From Mugil cephalus (Eukaryota > Chordata > Actinopteri > Mugiliformes > Mugilidae): DNA of 64,000 bases. The notes under the pieces are model-generated. The model had not been told where the DNA came from. It saw nothing but the letters and a program-made list of their open reading frames with translations, and searched no databases. Positions within the stretch are counted from its first letter, which is position 1. The number at the start of each line of letters is the position of its first letter. The translations under genes and the position numbers were made by a program. Where the stretch lies: assembly GCF_022458985.1 (NCBI RefSeq), contig NC_061783.1, positions 12,965,913 to 13,029,912 of the forward strand, read 5' to 3'. Shown here piece by piece: positions 1 to 12,511 of this stretch.

Positions 1-394
1 ACAGTAGCTCAGTTGCACATAGAAAACAATTAGAATATGTATACACATATATATATATATATATATGGGTAAATAATAATCATGAAAAAATTGTATACAC
101 AACAAATATACAAGATTTTTAATCCCTAATAAAGCTTTTAGTGACTTAACGAGAAGTAAATGATGATGAATGTTGATTAGCATTAATTCGCATTATATAT
201 TAAATCTTAACAAAACAATTATCGTTTATCTTTGTTGGAATTAAATGCCGAATGTCCAGAGAAGTGTTAAATGTGATTATAAACAAGTGATGTGAACAAG
301 TGACGGTTTTATCGATTACTCATTTAAAACCGATGAAAGATGCTAGGCGCTAGCAGCTGTGCGGGTTAGAGGCGGGATTGGAACGCTCTATTGT
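1..394. other. AT-rich upstream flank of fabp11
   Basis: No gene is visible. The stretch is strongly AT-rich and opens with a short (AT)n run at 49-66. Composition shifts toward GC only from about 340 onward, where the fabp11 promoter begins; a GGCGGG box followed by ATTGG lies at about 371-381. Confidence 0.6.
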
Positions 395-550
395 GTGACG
401 TAGCGGGCTGTGATTGGTTCCTGCTGCGCTGCCAGAAAAAAAGGACTGGCCCTTTAAAAGCGCTCGGAGCTGGTTCCCACACTGGCAGAGAGTTGACTCA
501 GAGTCACCGCACAGCTTGTTGTTCAGGATATCGCATCTTAGGCTGCAAAA
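395..550 (+). promoter_or_regulatory. fabp11: fabp11 promoter and 5' UTR
   Basis: Seen: a TGACGT element at about 397, an inverted CCAAT box (ATTGG, 413-417) and a TATA-like TTTAAAA at 453-459, followed by about 90 bases to the start codon at 551. The spacing places transcription start near 480-490 and gives a 5' UTR of roughly 60-70 bases, as is usual for FABP genes. CCAAT plus a TATA variant fits a tissue-regulated promoter. The start site is inferred. Confidence 0.6.
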
Positions 551-1576
551 ATGGTCGATCAGTTTGTTGGGACATGGAAGATGATTTCCAGCGACAATTT
601 TGATGACTACATGAAAGCAATTGGTAAGAGAGTGGTGTAAGCTTGTTTTTGGTAAAAAAAAGCCTGCATGTGGATTTCTGTAATGTTATGCTTGCTTTTT
701 GAAACTGGCTAAAGTATATATAATGCTTTGTTATGTGAATAGTGGCTCAAATATAACGTAATAGGCTTATAAGTGATTATTATTTGAGAAGTAATTGTCT
801 AAATTTAAAATATTTGAATTAGGTGCCCAAATGTGCACAATGTGATTTTAAATGTGATGCTTTTTGATTTTCATGCCTTCCTACTCTGCAGGAGTGGGAT
901 TTGCAACCCGGCAGGTGGGGAACCGGACCAAGCCCAATTTAGTAGTGAGCGTGGACGGCGATGGGTCCGTATGCCTGAAGTCTCAGAGCACCTTCAAAAC
1001 TACTGAAATCAAGTTCAAGCTCAACGAGCCCTTTGAGGAGACAACCGCAGACGATAGGAAGACGAGGGTTAGTGTGGTCTGCAGAGCTGAGAGATAAATA
1101 AGTTTAAAAAGAAAATCACAGTGTCCCCTGTGCTGGGATTAACAGCTTGTCTCTGTCCTGTGCAGACCGTGGTGTCTCTGGAGAACGGCAAACTTGTGCA
1201 GAAACAGAGCTGGGATGGCAAGGAAACAAATATCGAGAGGGAGATCACAGATGGGAAACTGGTAGCTGTAAGTATTCGTTTTTCTGACTTTAGAAAAAAA
1301 AAATAATATTTTTTTTCAAATGAATGATCTGTTAAGGTGTGATAAATACACTATACATATTCATTAATGTGAGTTATACTACAGGAAACGCCAAACTACT
1401 GAGCACTGAAATGGCAAACCCCCCCTCAAAAATAGGATGTTATACCAAAAGAAATCTCATGAAGCGTGCTAAGGTGTGAGAGAAGATGCACTAACCCTCT
1501 CTGTCTCTGTCTCTCCCAACAGAAATGCATAATGGGAGACGTGGTCGCCGTGAGGACGTACGTAAAGGAGGCGTGA
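551..1576 (+). CDS. fabp11: Fatty acid-binding protein 11 (adipocyte/FABP4-like), four exons
   Basis: Coding exons are 551-623, 892-1067, 1166-1267 and 1523-1576, with GT..AG introns. The joined frame gives 134 residues and a TGA stop. Exon 3 (102 bases) and the intron positions are those of the FABP family. The family signature GTWKM....NFDDYM starts at residue 7. The fatty-acid carboxylate contacts are present as R108 and the C-terminal R128-x-Y130. The motifs [11 protein letters not shown] and [15 protein letters not shown] are typical of the FABP4/FABP11 group. The protein is a cytosolic ten-strand beta-barrel that carries long-chain fatty acids; it has no signal peptide or membrane segment. 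Fish lack a true FABP4 and carry fabp11 instead, so fabp11 is preferred over fabp3 or fabp7; which teleost paralogue (a or b) cannot be told. Exon 2 is 176 bases, one codon more than the usual 173. All catalytic-pocket residues are intact, so the gene looks functional. Confidence 0.93.
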
Positions 1577-1776
1577 TGGCGTTTATTCTTTAGATGCATT
1601 GCTGGACGACAGGCTCAGTTCAATGAGCGTTAATACCAAACTGATGAAGTAATAGGCGTGTTCTTTATTCTTTATCCTCACTGTGTTGCCTCGAGAAAAA
1701 AAAAAAAAAAAAACTCTAATTTCTGTGCCTCTGTTCTCCAACATTTGGTTCCATTTGGATTTGTTTTGGTGATTTG

Positions 1777-1782
1777 AATAAA
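1777..1782 (+). terminator. fabp11: Polyadenylation signal of fabp11
   Basis: A canonical AATAAA lies 200 bases after the TGA stop and is followed by a T-rich and TG-containing downstream stretch (about 1801-1830), the usual arrangement for a vertebrate cleavage site. This implies a 3' UTR of about 220 bases, carrying an internal A18 run at about 1697-1714. Confidence 0.75.
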
Positions 1783-2390
1783 AATGAAGTTGTCAAAATG
1801 ATTTTTTTTTTTCTGTGAGTTTTTGTCGAAAGAAGAAGAAAAAAATGCACATCAGTGACTTAGAAGTGGCCTCTATTAACGGTGTCCGTTCAGATTGAAT
1901 TAGGACTTTCTTGAGAGCGTTCCGATCAGTGGAGCATGCTGAGGAATGTACAAAAAAAAAAGCTCTAATGGGAACATGCTACTTAATCTGTGAGGCTGAT
2001 TGCCTGACTTTAATGGTTCATTCCCATGATTAGTGGATAATAGTGTAATTAATCCACGCGCAGTGGCCTTTTCCAGCTTCTTCGGTTCTTTCTATGCCTT
2101 ATTGTTTCGGCCAGAAAAGCAAAAGTGTACGCAAAGGTCAAGATGCAAAACCCTCCTGCCATCATGATGATGATTGAAGATGTGTGCTGGCAGGGACTCT
2201 TTGAGGAATTTTTTTTAGAAGTATTGAGAGCCTCTCGCAGAGAGGTCAGTGGGGAAACGCAGCCCCCACCTCCTTCCTTTTTTGGGAGGTTGAACATTTC
2301 CCATTGCACATGTACTGGCAGCTGAGATGGAGAAACTAAATGCGTTATGGGGCGTCCCCACAGACGTCCCCACCCTTTGGCCACTGGTCA

Positions 2391-2393
<3 letters not shown>

Positions 2394-2427
<34 letters not shown>
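2394..2427 (+). repeat. (TG)n microsatellite
   Basis: About 17 uninterrupted TG dinucleotides. It lies in intergenic DNA about 600 bases after the fabp11 polyadenylation signal. Confidence 0.95.
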
Positions 2428-2430
<3 letters not shown>

Positions 2431-5400
2431 GGGGAGATTGTTCGAGAGGCGACCGCCACTTTCCCATGACAGGAAAGGGGAGATGATAGTACTGATTGGA
2501 CCTAATGGTCAAAACAGCTGAACCAGGTGAAACTCTGGGCCGGCTTTCTTGTTCCCCTCTGGCCGGACAATAGAACTGGCAGCAGTGGAGGACGTACAGT
2601 GTTTGAACTTCTGGGGCGGTGCCAAGTGAATGACAGTATCGCAGCGGACGGCGGGCAAAGGTCAACCTGCTGGAGCTGTGTTAGTGTGTTAATGTGTCCC
2701 CAGACAAGTCACAACGCAAATTGGTTTGTTCATTAAATTACAACTAATCCCACGACTCCTTGTGAATCAGGTTCGTGTTATTATTTGAACTGGATTTTAT
2801 TGTTTTTAATTACTATAAACTAAGTGACACATGTAATCCGGGGCCACGTAGTGTCCAAGCATAGGACATCTGTTCGGCCTCTGGGTTTCTGTACAATATA
2901 GTTAAGGTGCCGTCGGGTTTAGGGTTGTCTGGGTGGCTGTGACAGAAACTATAATCATAGGAAAATCTGGGCGAATAGAATACATTCAATACGAAGAAGA
3001 AGTGGCGGACCGTGAACCATTTTCCAGAGACTTGTAACTTTCCACCAGTTTTTTTTTTTAAATGATTTTATCCACCCCGTTTCAATCAGTGACGTAAAAC
3101 TGCTAGATCACTTTACTGACCTTAGCAGACTTCTCACGGTTACATGATCACATTCAACTTAACACTAGGGCTAAACAACCTCTTTGGCCAGAGGGAAAAA
3201 AAAAAGAAAAAGAAAAAGAAATCCTGATCAAATTAACTTTAAAATCTCTTTTTAATCCCCAGCTGATGCTGTTGCACATTATAAAACTGCTGTAAAAAAA
3301 AAAACTGGGCTTTACCACATGAGAGAAGAGATCACATCTGCTACGGATTGACTTACAGGTGCATCCACAGGCGTCCACGTCACTGTGTTTGGACACCGGC
3401 AGGGTGTGGGGCCGAGCTCCACCTCCCCCGTTTTATCTCAGCCTTTCTTAATTACTGAACGTGAAAACAGGCGAACAGCATAAGAGTCACATACTCCAGG
3501 TAGCTTCAGTATTTGAATTCGGTGCTGGGCTGTATTGAAAAAACAACAAGCATGGCCATGAACGTGTGCACTCCCTCGGACCATCTGAAACAACACGGCG
3601 CGGGCAGCCCCGCGGCCAAACAGGATAGACAGGGAGGTATTCCACTGCAGAGGAAAGGTCCTGATCTGCCCTCCGCTGCCCACAGCTGAGAGGAGGAATC
3701 CTTACATCAGCGTAGTGGTTTCGGACTGCAATTAGGAAGCGGTTCAGGAAGGAGAAAGATAGCGAGAAGGCCACTGACAGTGAACAGGCAGGAGGGTCGA
3801 GAAGAAAGACAAAGGCGGCCGCGGGAGAAACACAGGGCCTGTCACGCTCTGTGTCATTGTTGTCCCCCGAGCTCGGACGTCTATTGTTTTGCGACGCCGA
3901 GAACGTACACTAATAGCGTGGCCCGCGTGATATCTTCCTTAAAGTGCACGCCTGTATATGTTCCGGCGTGTTCTCATGCCTGGTACACAAACACGCCGCC
4001 GACGCTGGGGTTGTTTTTTGCGCCGAGCAGGGTCGTCTCGGACTTTAGAAGAATGAACTCACATCCTTTGCATAACATCTGGAAAGCTCCACTTGAGCTA
4101 TGGTGTTGACACCCTTCCTCTGCTTGTCCTCAACCGTAACCCCTAATGCAAACACCTTTCATGTTCGGACAGGGCTAAAGATACATGATGTATGAGCCTT
4201 GTGCTTAATTTTACTTCCATTCATGTCGGTTGCCACCGAAGCGACGTGTTCCAGCGACGGGAGACCTGCCACAAACGGAGACGAGCTGCATCCTCCGTGA
4301 TTTAACACGGGGATGCTGACGAACGCTAGGCGACCCAGGGGGACGGGTGATGCGTAAGAATCATGTGTAGTGTCTGGGCCAGGTTTCAGTCACAACAAAC
4401 TAATCTGCAAAGTGGGGATCAGAATCCTGGGCAAAATTGTTCCTGTTTACCATCACTTCTGAAGAAATGGGAAGATAAAAGGGGACTGGAAAGATAAGGG
4501 TCTTAAAAAGCAAAAGATCACTTGTTTTTGTTTCTTTCATGTTCGAATTAAGGAGATGGATTCAGCAGAGATGGTGAGATTATAACTAAAATAAAATCTG
4601 CGTTTTACTGTCTCAACAAATTGGGTGGTTTGTGTGTTTTTTTTTTTTTAACTATTTATTATACTTATCCAATTAGACGTTTGACCTCAATACCAAAGTC
4701 ACGCGACTTCTGTAGCTTCTGTAGCTTCGTACAACTTGAGACCAGTTCTCCTAAAGTGGCTTGTTGTTGAGTCTCAGTGGTTTTGGTTTCAGGAAGTAAA
4801 AACAGAAGGAGTAACAACAGCACAAATCCCACTCCTGTTCAGTGTTTTTATCGACTCAGGTTTCTTGTGGTGGGTCGGGGCGGCCTTGAGGTCAACCTCC
4901 ACCTGCTTTTTTACCAAGGACAGATTCTGCTAAGTACATCCCTCCTCATTCACTAAAAAAAAACCAAAAAAAAATCAGTATTTTTTCTCCACAGGACACA
5001 TATGAGACCTAAGCTGACACAAGATCAATCTCCAGGGCAACCAAACAGCCGAGCAGAAACGCGTCTACGTGGAGGCCCCACCAGAGCTGTGGGGGGGCCC
5101 GGTTGCCGTGTGACGAGATTTCTTTTCCGCTGAACCTTGTCATCCAGTTATACCAAAGAGCAAATTCTGATTTCACCAGCAAGTCTGACCATTGTGCAAG
5201 TCGGGCCGTGTCCGGTCGCACAGGCCAAGCTGTTCCATCATCCGTTTCAGAGAGCTCAGAGAGGCAGGGACAACGTTTTGGATCAGAGATGTCAGACATC
5301 TGGATTGAACCAACTCCAAAACTTTTAAAGTTACCAGTTTATATGACTTCACGTTCAACAAATCCTTGCTTGAAGTGGCTTATTGCCAAAAGAATCAGAA

Positions 5401-5802
5401 TAATTTCATCAGCCTTTTGCATGCACAGTACACATTTCAAGGATCGCTTACATAAGATTATATTGACATTTACATGCTCATACGATGGTCTCGTTTCCTG
5501 AGTTGGATTTTGCTTTTATGACCTCAGTTTATTCAAGATGAAGGAAATGTATCAGTGGAGCCGTGACCTATGGTTCATTTCCAAATATCCAAAATATATA
5601 TAATAATACAAATGTATGTAATTTGCTTAAATGTTTGGTGTTTGGTATTTGTGAGTGACGGAGGTGCATCTTGAAGGTGACAAATCTGTTTAATTCGAGT
5701 TTGGATAAGTTTTACTCACTACGTAGTTCATATTTCCTTGTATATATGACGTTAAAGGTATACGCCACCCCATGTAGAAATTTAGGCACTCATCGTATTC
5801 CC

Positions 5803-6200
5803 CAGGGTTGGATAAGTGAGATTTTTTTTTTTTTTAAAAATCATTCCAGACATTGTCCTAATCCGGTAGCGCAGCTATTAGCTTTAACTTAGCATAGCAG
5901 TGTGGGTTGATGGAAGTTGGGGGTTTTCAGGTGCTGCGTAGTCCCAAATCTATATCCGCCCTAGACAACCCCGTAATGTTAATTGTACTGTCATTTGTAC
6001 TCGATGTGAATGCACAGGTCACAAGAAGTAATTAGGAAAATTCTTGAATTAGTGAATTTATCACTTTTGCTTTTTAGCACTTTTGTGGCTAATTGGCAAC
6101 GCTACTGCACAGCGCCTATGCTAAACTTAAGCTGCCGGATTAGGACAATGCCTGGACTGATTTAAAAACACGTTTTCTCACTCAACCAACTCTGAGTCAT
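5803..6200. mobile_element. Fold-back (inverted-repeat) transposon relic
   Basis: The segment around 5,841-5,866 (core CATTGTCCTAATCCGG) reappears in reverse complement at about 6,134-6,157. Pairing extends outward: GGGTTGGATAAGTGAG at 5,805-5,820 pairs with the complement of CTCACTCAACCAACTC (6,177-6,192). It extends inward through TTAACTTAGCATAG, matched on the right by CTATGCTAAACTTAA. The arms are about 90 bases with a 200-base unpaired centre and no open frame. This is the structure of a non-autonomous fold-back DNA transposon. The left side (about 5,750-5,803) may belong to it as well. The superfamily is not assigned. Confidence 0.7.
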
Positions 6201-8835
6201 TCCTGAAGTCACACAGAGCCACTATGCGAACATCCTCTTTCACAGATCTTCTGATCAGCAGTCACTTCATTCGTGTTTTATTTGTCAAAAATAATTGGAA
6301 TTACACAGAAGTTACAGAAGATCTGAGCTCAGATGTGAGCGGTGATTGAGAAGTCTGGGGGTTTGCAGGCAGGTGTTGGTCTGGGGTCGCGTGAAAGGAA
6401 AAGACTTGTCGTGTTTTAGGTGAGCGATGCAGCCATACACATCATTGGCATGGAGTTAAATTTGTTTATAACAAAATTGCTCTGATTGACTGATTGGGCA
6501 ATCCAGTTGCGTGCAGACGTATTTTTTTATCTTTATCAGTGAAAATGTCCATATTGTGATAAGTTTGGCTTCGCTGTGCCATTCCTCCATAACAAAGCCT
6601 GAGGTGAAAGACGGCTATGAATGCTTGACTGGACTCACACAAATGATATTTGTGTAAACGTAGTCAAATCATTCACTGTAAGAAGAAAGCACCCAGAGGA
6701 AGGTCCACAGGCCTCAGTACTGTATAGGAGGAAACACATCTATGTCTTTGAGGATAACACAAAGAATTGCTGTTTTTCAAGTCATCCCACCAGGAGTTCC
6801 TGTCGCAGCTCGGCTCAGAATGAGGCCCTGCCATTGATCGTATAGCTCAGAGGAAGGATGGTGGAAATCTTTAAAGTAACGCTATGTGAACCAAGATCCT
6901 GCACAATGGTTTCCCCCAGAGAACACGGCCCGAGCCCTGTATGATCGTGCTTTTATGTTCAAAAACATCGGCAATAGAGAAAGTCAGGAAGAGTTGGTAT
7001 TTTCTGCCACAAGTTGTCACAGTTCCAGTGTTCTCCGCTCCTCCTCCAACTACTGTGTGACGGGACATGTGATCTGTAATCTGGAGGGGGTGATGCTGGG
7101 AGGGGAGGGGGAGGAATGGGGTGAAGTTGCTGTTGGTGGGTGCATGCTGCACATACATGTGTGTGTGCTCTTGCTAAGCCAGATGGGAAGCAACATCATA
7201 GATGCCCTCTGTTTGTTCACACCAAGCATTCTTTGTGCCGCGCTCACAGAGAGAACTCGGTGACTCTGTGGGGCATGTGGAGCGCTTCATTTCACGGTCG
7301 CGGCACGAAGAGCTGGGACAGAACTTCTGCGAGGGGGGAGCACTTGACTTCTGACACTGAATTATTGCACAGTCGAATCAGTGGAACACAGAAGACTCAT
7401 ATATCTGCCGATTAAAGAAACTCTTTCGCTGCAAAAACTTGTAAAACCACTTTTTTTCCCTCCTAGCCTTGAAAGTTCTCCTGGGATAATAGGGTGGAGC
7501 TGATGTCGGGGTCACATGTGTTTTGTGACCCAGTCAAGAGCCACTAGAGTCTGGAATCTGATTGACTTTTCTGCCGGAAGAAAGGTTTTTTTCCCTTCTG
7601 TGCCAGACAACACAGCAGACGGTCTGTTGCGCCGTTTGCACAAATGAGCGAGATTTCAACAAATCTAAGCGGTCAGAGTCGCGGATAAGTGCTGCTTTGT
7701 TATGGTTTCTATGCCATAAGTATGCAGACGGGCACTCTGACCTTCGACTGCAGGTGGTATGGCTGAACGGTGTTGATATTTTAAAGGTCAGACTGCGCTG
7801 TTTGTCTGCCCTGGTTTCAAATGTTCGCATCTTTTTCTTTTTTCTTTTTTGCACATTTCATCAGCTTTACCTTCACCTTAGCCGTCTAAAAACGACAACG
7901 TCAAGCCACCTGGGGAGCGGATTGTGCGTTGAATGTTTTGTGAGTCTCAGTCCGCAAGCAAATCAAAAAAAAAAGATCTGCGGTTGACGCTAGGGTTTCG
8001 CCGCTGCCGGAGCTCAAACAGACAGTTTTGGAAACTGTTATCATAAAACAACAATAGGCCATCAGGAAAGTTGGCCTGATGGACACTTTGAGAGACGTGC
8101 TGAAGGCAACAGGCACTTCCCCACAATGCACTGGAGAGATAACCGCCGTCTCCGATAGGCGAGAGGGAAACGGAAGCCATTAGTCACAGGCTGACCTTTC
8201 TCCAAGTGGCTTGTAAACAGGCCTTTCAGAGGCAAACGGCAAATCTCTCTAGACCCCTAAAGTATAGGATTAATCACAGAGGCAATCGACCTGTAGTGAT
8301 AACTGATGGACACTCAAGATAGACAAGACTAAAACACATGAAAGCACCTAAAGCTATTCGCCAGTGGAGCAGAGCTCTTTTTTTTTTCTTTTTTTTCTTT
8401 TTTTTTAATGAAGCGTAACCACTAATCTGAGGTCTGTGGGTTTGCAGATGTTGGACGTCCGTGTGAAACTCACCGGGAAGGGACTCGGCTGCCTTCCCCG
8501 CAACGCACAGCTGCACGTTAAACAAACAAGCACCCTGCTCCGGTCAACTCTTTGGTTAGCTCTTTGTCTTGTCAGGCGCTTTTGATGGGAAGGGGGTGAG
8601 AAAAAAAAAAAAAGCAGAAGAGAAAGAGAGAGAGAGAGAGAGAGAGATGGAGCATGTGACTAAAAGTCAGGATCCTGTAATGAAAGGAGAGGGAAGGTTA
8701 ACGTGAGACACGGCGAAACGAAAGTTGTGCAAGATTTATGTGACATCCAGCGAGTAGTTCACCTTACTGAGGGTATTAATACAATCTGTGAGGTGAATGT
8801 GCTGTGGATGAGCAAAAGTTGCCTATTTACCTGTT

Positions 8836-8890
8836 GTGCAACACAAAAAAGAATCTGCAGAAGTTTATATCTTGAGTTCCCACATTAGCA
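8836..8890 (+). repeat. 55-bp direct repeat, copy 1
   Basis: The copy shares GTGCA..CAC, AATCTGCAGAA and CTTGAGTTCCCACAT with 9,703-9,757, same orientation and same overall length. It may be a local duplication or two fragments of a dispersed element; no coding content. Confidence 0.7.
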
Positions 8891-9702
8891 GAGGTGATTT
8901 TTTATTTCCCCAGTGGGCTTTCTGATGTAGCAACATCTGCTTTTCTGGGCTTTAAATCTGAATATTCGCTCCTCTTTAAATGTAATTTGGTGGAATTTTT
9001 TATTTTTTTTTAAAAAAAAGCCTGCTGTAGGGAACAGATTCTGGTTTTAAAGAAGGAACAAACAAACAGCAGGGGGAAAGGTGAGCGTGTGCAGAGAAGG
9101 TGCAGGAAATAAGGAGAATTAGGTGAGGGTTAAAGCGATGTGGAGTAGGAAGATGAGGGGGATTTTTTTTTTCTTGAACGAGAAGCCAGTGGGAGAGCAG
9201 CCCTGCTCTAATTCTCCCCTTGGGTGTTCCTGTCAGGGCTCCAGGGAAGCAGACATAATTCACTTAATTGGCTCTCAGTGTTTTAATATAAGGCAAAGCT
9301 GCTATGGGCCAAAGGTAGCTAGGACTTCCCTGTGCTGCCTCAGCAGATGAAGCGGTAGTTCTTCTGCAATACTTTTCTCATTTATTACAGCAAAGATTTG
9401 AAAAAAACACACACACAAAGAACAGAACCCTTTAAACTCTGCATGAGATTTTCAAGAGATTAAGAACAGCCCCGAACGGTTCGAAATACCACAGCGTATT
9501 GTAGCCAGCTTAGAAAAATTTATATATAAGTCACATGGCAGCTGCCCTCCCCTTTTCCCTCAAAACAGGACAGAGGTGACCCTTTTCCCCACTTTTCTGA
9601 CCGACTGACGAACGCTTTGTTCACGTCTTTAACCTGCGGCCCAGTCCTCGCGTTCTGAGCGGGTCATGCTGACGCGCTTTAACCTCCGCGCGCAGTAAGA
9701 GC

Positions 9703-9757
9703 GTGCAGCACGGAAAAAAATCTGCAGAATTTTAAATCTTGAGTTCCCACATGAGCA
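9703..9757 (+). repeat. 55-bp direct repeat, copy 2
   Basis: Second copy of the repeat at 8,836-8,890, about 870 bases downstream. The block TCTTGAGTTCCCACAT is shared without change; the remainder has diverged. Confidence 0.7.
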
Positions 9758-12493
9758 TGAGGAGGAGCGGAGTCCTTCCCCGGGGACCCTCCGACAAACT
9801 TATCGGAATGACGCATGTGAGGATCCGAGAGTCACTGGTTTTTGTAAAAGGTTCCAAATCAGCGCTGGCCAAGACGTTATCTTGGGAACTTTAACATAAA
9901 CTGTGGCAAGATTCCACATGTCTGTGTGTAGTTCGTTCTTAGAGATAACAGCAAAAAAGAAAACATCACTTTATTTAGCCACAGATTTTTCCTTGATTAC
10001 GAAAGGAAAAATGTTTCTGTTAAATCAGCTTTAGTGTGAAAGTTTTTTTTTCTTCATGACAGCTGCTTTGTATAAACAAATTATGACGAAGACTAGAACA
10101 GTTCAAAGAGCCTTAGCAGTACGCCTGAAGCTCAATAATACATTGTTGTCTTGTAGAAACTATATATGCTGGACTTTCCATTGCTGTGGTGCACTGACTT
10201 GAAGGAGTGACAAGGGAAAGTCACTGTGTTGCTCCGTTTGGACTCTTTCTGAGGACTTCCTGTTTTATTTTCGTATCCATAATCTTAATGTATCTCAATT
10301 AGATCTACTTCAAGCCTCTGTTTAGTTTATCTTTTTTGTATTACCTGCTTGTACATACAGTATGCTCCTTAACATCGTAAGATTTCTTGAGAGATACTTT
10401 TCTTGCCCCTTGCTGGATTTTTGTTGTGCCTTGGTCTTCACACACCCAGATAGCCATGTTATATGCTTGGCTAGCGGCTATTCATACCTGGTATCGTTCT
10501 CTGGTATCACGGCTCACGGCTCTGTTGAGTTTTATGTTTAGTTACAACGGTAGCGATGTGGGCAACAGCGAAAAACAGAAAGGACATCCCAGCAGATGGT
10601 GTACAGGAGGCAGATAGAGGGAGAATCGTCTGTGCATGTTCAGCCGCTGAGAAATTTTGGACCATTTGCACCTGTTGCAGTCTGCGTGCAATGAGCTGTC
10701 CGGCTATGATATACGGAGCTAGTACCTGTGTAGATAGCAAGTAAATTGGACACAGAAGCATGAATATACCTTAGGAAGGAAATTCATAGCCACTAGTCTG
10801 CTTTATCCCTTTTAAATATTCCTCATGTCCAAGTTGTGTCGAATTATTGTAAAAAAAAAAAAAAAAAACATGATTTCACATTCAAGGACGAAAATGTATC
10901 TTATCAGGCCAGTCTGAATCTTGACATAATCGCAGACCAAATACACAGTAACTTCAGCTCTAAAACTATGTTTTAAAGCAATTAAGGCTGTTCGGCGACC
11001 TTGTCCTCTTAGTGTATGTCTGGGAGCGCAGTACACATCCTGTATAGACACAGCAACCCTTTTTTTTTTCTTTTTTTCTTTTTTCCACAAGAGCTCTACG
11101 CACAGTGTGTACTTTTTAGGTCAATAAACGCATTTCTCAACTTTCTCCGTGGTGTGCACAGACTCTCTAAGCGGCTTTGGCAATAAAGAAATAAAGTGAT
11201 TGTCTGTGTGTGCGTGCGCGCGCGCAGCTGTAGCAAATCCAAAGATATTCCCTTGGGACGTTCAGAAAAACGAAGCATGCAAATGTCCCATCTTTAAGCT
11301 GCTACGGATGATAAAAGGGAGAGTGTTGTGTGTGTGTGTGTGTTTCACTGTATTATTAACATGTTGTCTTGCATCTGGATTACGTAAACTACGATCTCAG
11401 CCAGCACAGTACAAGCTGGGATGTACACTGCCGTGGCAGAATGCTCATTATTTACATAAGATAGCTTTATCTATGCGTTATTTGGCATATGTTTGCTTTA
11501 TATTGATTTTAATTGTCATTCTCGTATAAGATGAAACTGAAATTCAAACTGCAAATGAAAAAATAAAAAAAGATTTGATTTGAAGCATCAAGAACAGGCC
11601 TCATATACATCAATCTAGTCGTGGGGACACGGCGAGGCATTGGCCACCAGTAACCAGGTCATCCATGCACCCGTGTTCGCTCACTTCTCTCTTCCAGCAT
11701 GAACCAAAACACACATACACACTTCCAGACCAGTAATCCCACCGGGTTGTTGGGTTTCTATGGGGGTCAGCGTTTGCCGGACACCGCTTTTATTTGAACC
11801 CGATTACTTTCGGGCAAAGTCATCGTATGGCCCCTGTCGGCTGGGATAACGCTCATTGGGGTCGGATTGGCGTCCGCCTCACTGGCTCCATTCACTAGGC
11901 CCGGCACAGTCATTTAGAACTGGCAGCCCTAACACCTAACCCAAAGAGTCAGGCCAGCCCAGTCAGCAAATCCAATGTACCCCCCCGTCTACACCCTCCC
12001 CTTTTAATCGGAGAGGAGGGGGAGAAAGAAAAAAAAAATTAGAGGTGAGTAAGAGTAGAAGTGGACCATTGATGAGGGGTCAGACAGGAATGAGCAGCTT
12101 CTGCAGAGTAAGGTCATGAGAGCAAAGATGTGAAGGGGGAGACTTAGTGGGTGTAAGCAGATCTTCTGTAGATAAAACGTTTCCACCAGTTTTTAGAGTT
12201 TTTAGAGTTTTTGACCCCAACGACCTCTATTGCTGACTAGAGATTTGTCACGCAGCGTGGATGTTTGGGATTCCTGAACATAGCTGCAGACGGAAATTCA
12301 CCACCAGCAACTTTTTGTGTGTACATAGTAAAAATCACCAAAAAAAAAAAAAAAAATGCACTTGACTGGAAGCGCTAAATAAAATGCAACACTCCTATAT
12401 GTCTGACTTGAACAATGAAAAAAAGGCAAATGTATATGTCTACATTATTATAGTAGTTATTGGATGTGTTGTGGATTTAGGTGAACGGGTCTC

Positions 12494-12511
12494 TGCTGCC
12501 CTCTTGTGGTG
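12494..12511 (-). promoter_or_regulatory. CTCF-like motif
   Basis: The + strand reads TGCTGCCCTCTTGTGGTG; the reverse complement carries CCACAAGAGGGCAGCA, close to the vertebrate CTCF core. It lies 1.35 kb upstream of the fam8a1 start codon. Binding is inferred from the motif only. Confidence 0.45.

Noticed and set aside
5103..5501. 132-codon + strand frame
   Set aside because: No ATG at the frame start, overlapping frames are equally open, and the translation shows no domain or composition typical of protein.
7605..7635. CAGAC-G-GTCTG palindrome (SMAD-type)
   Set aside because: Only five paired bases each side plus scattered matches; expected by chance in 64 kb.
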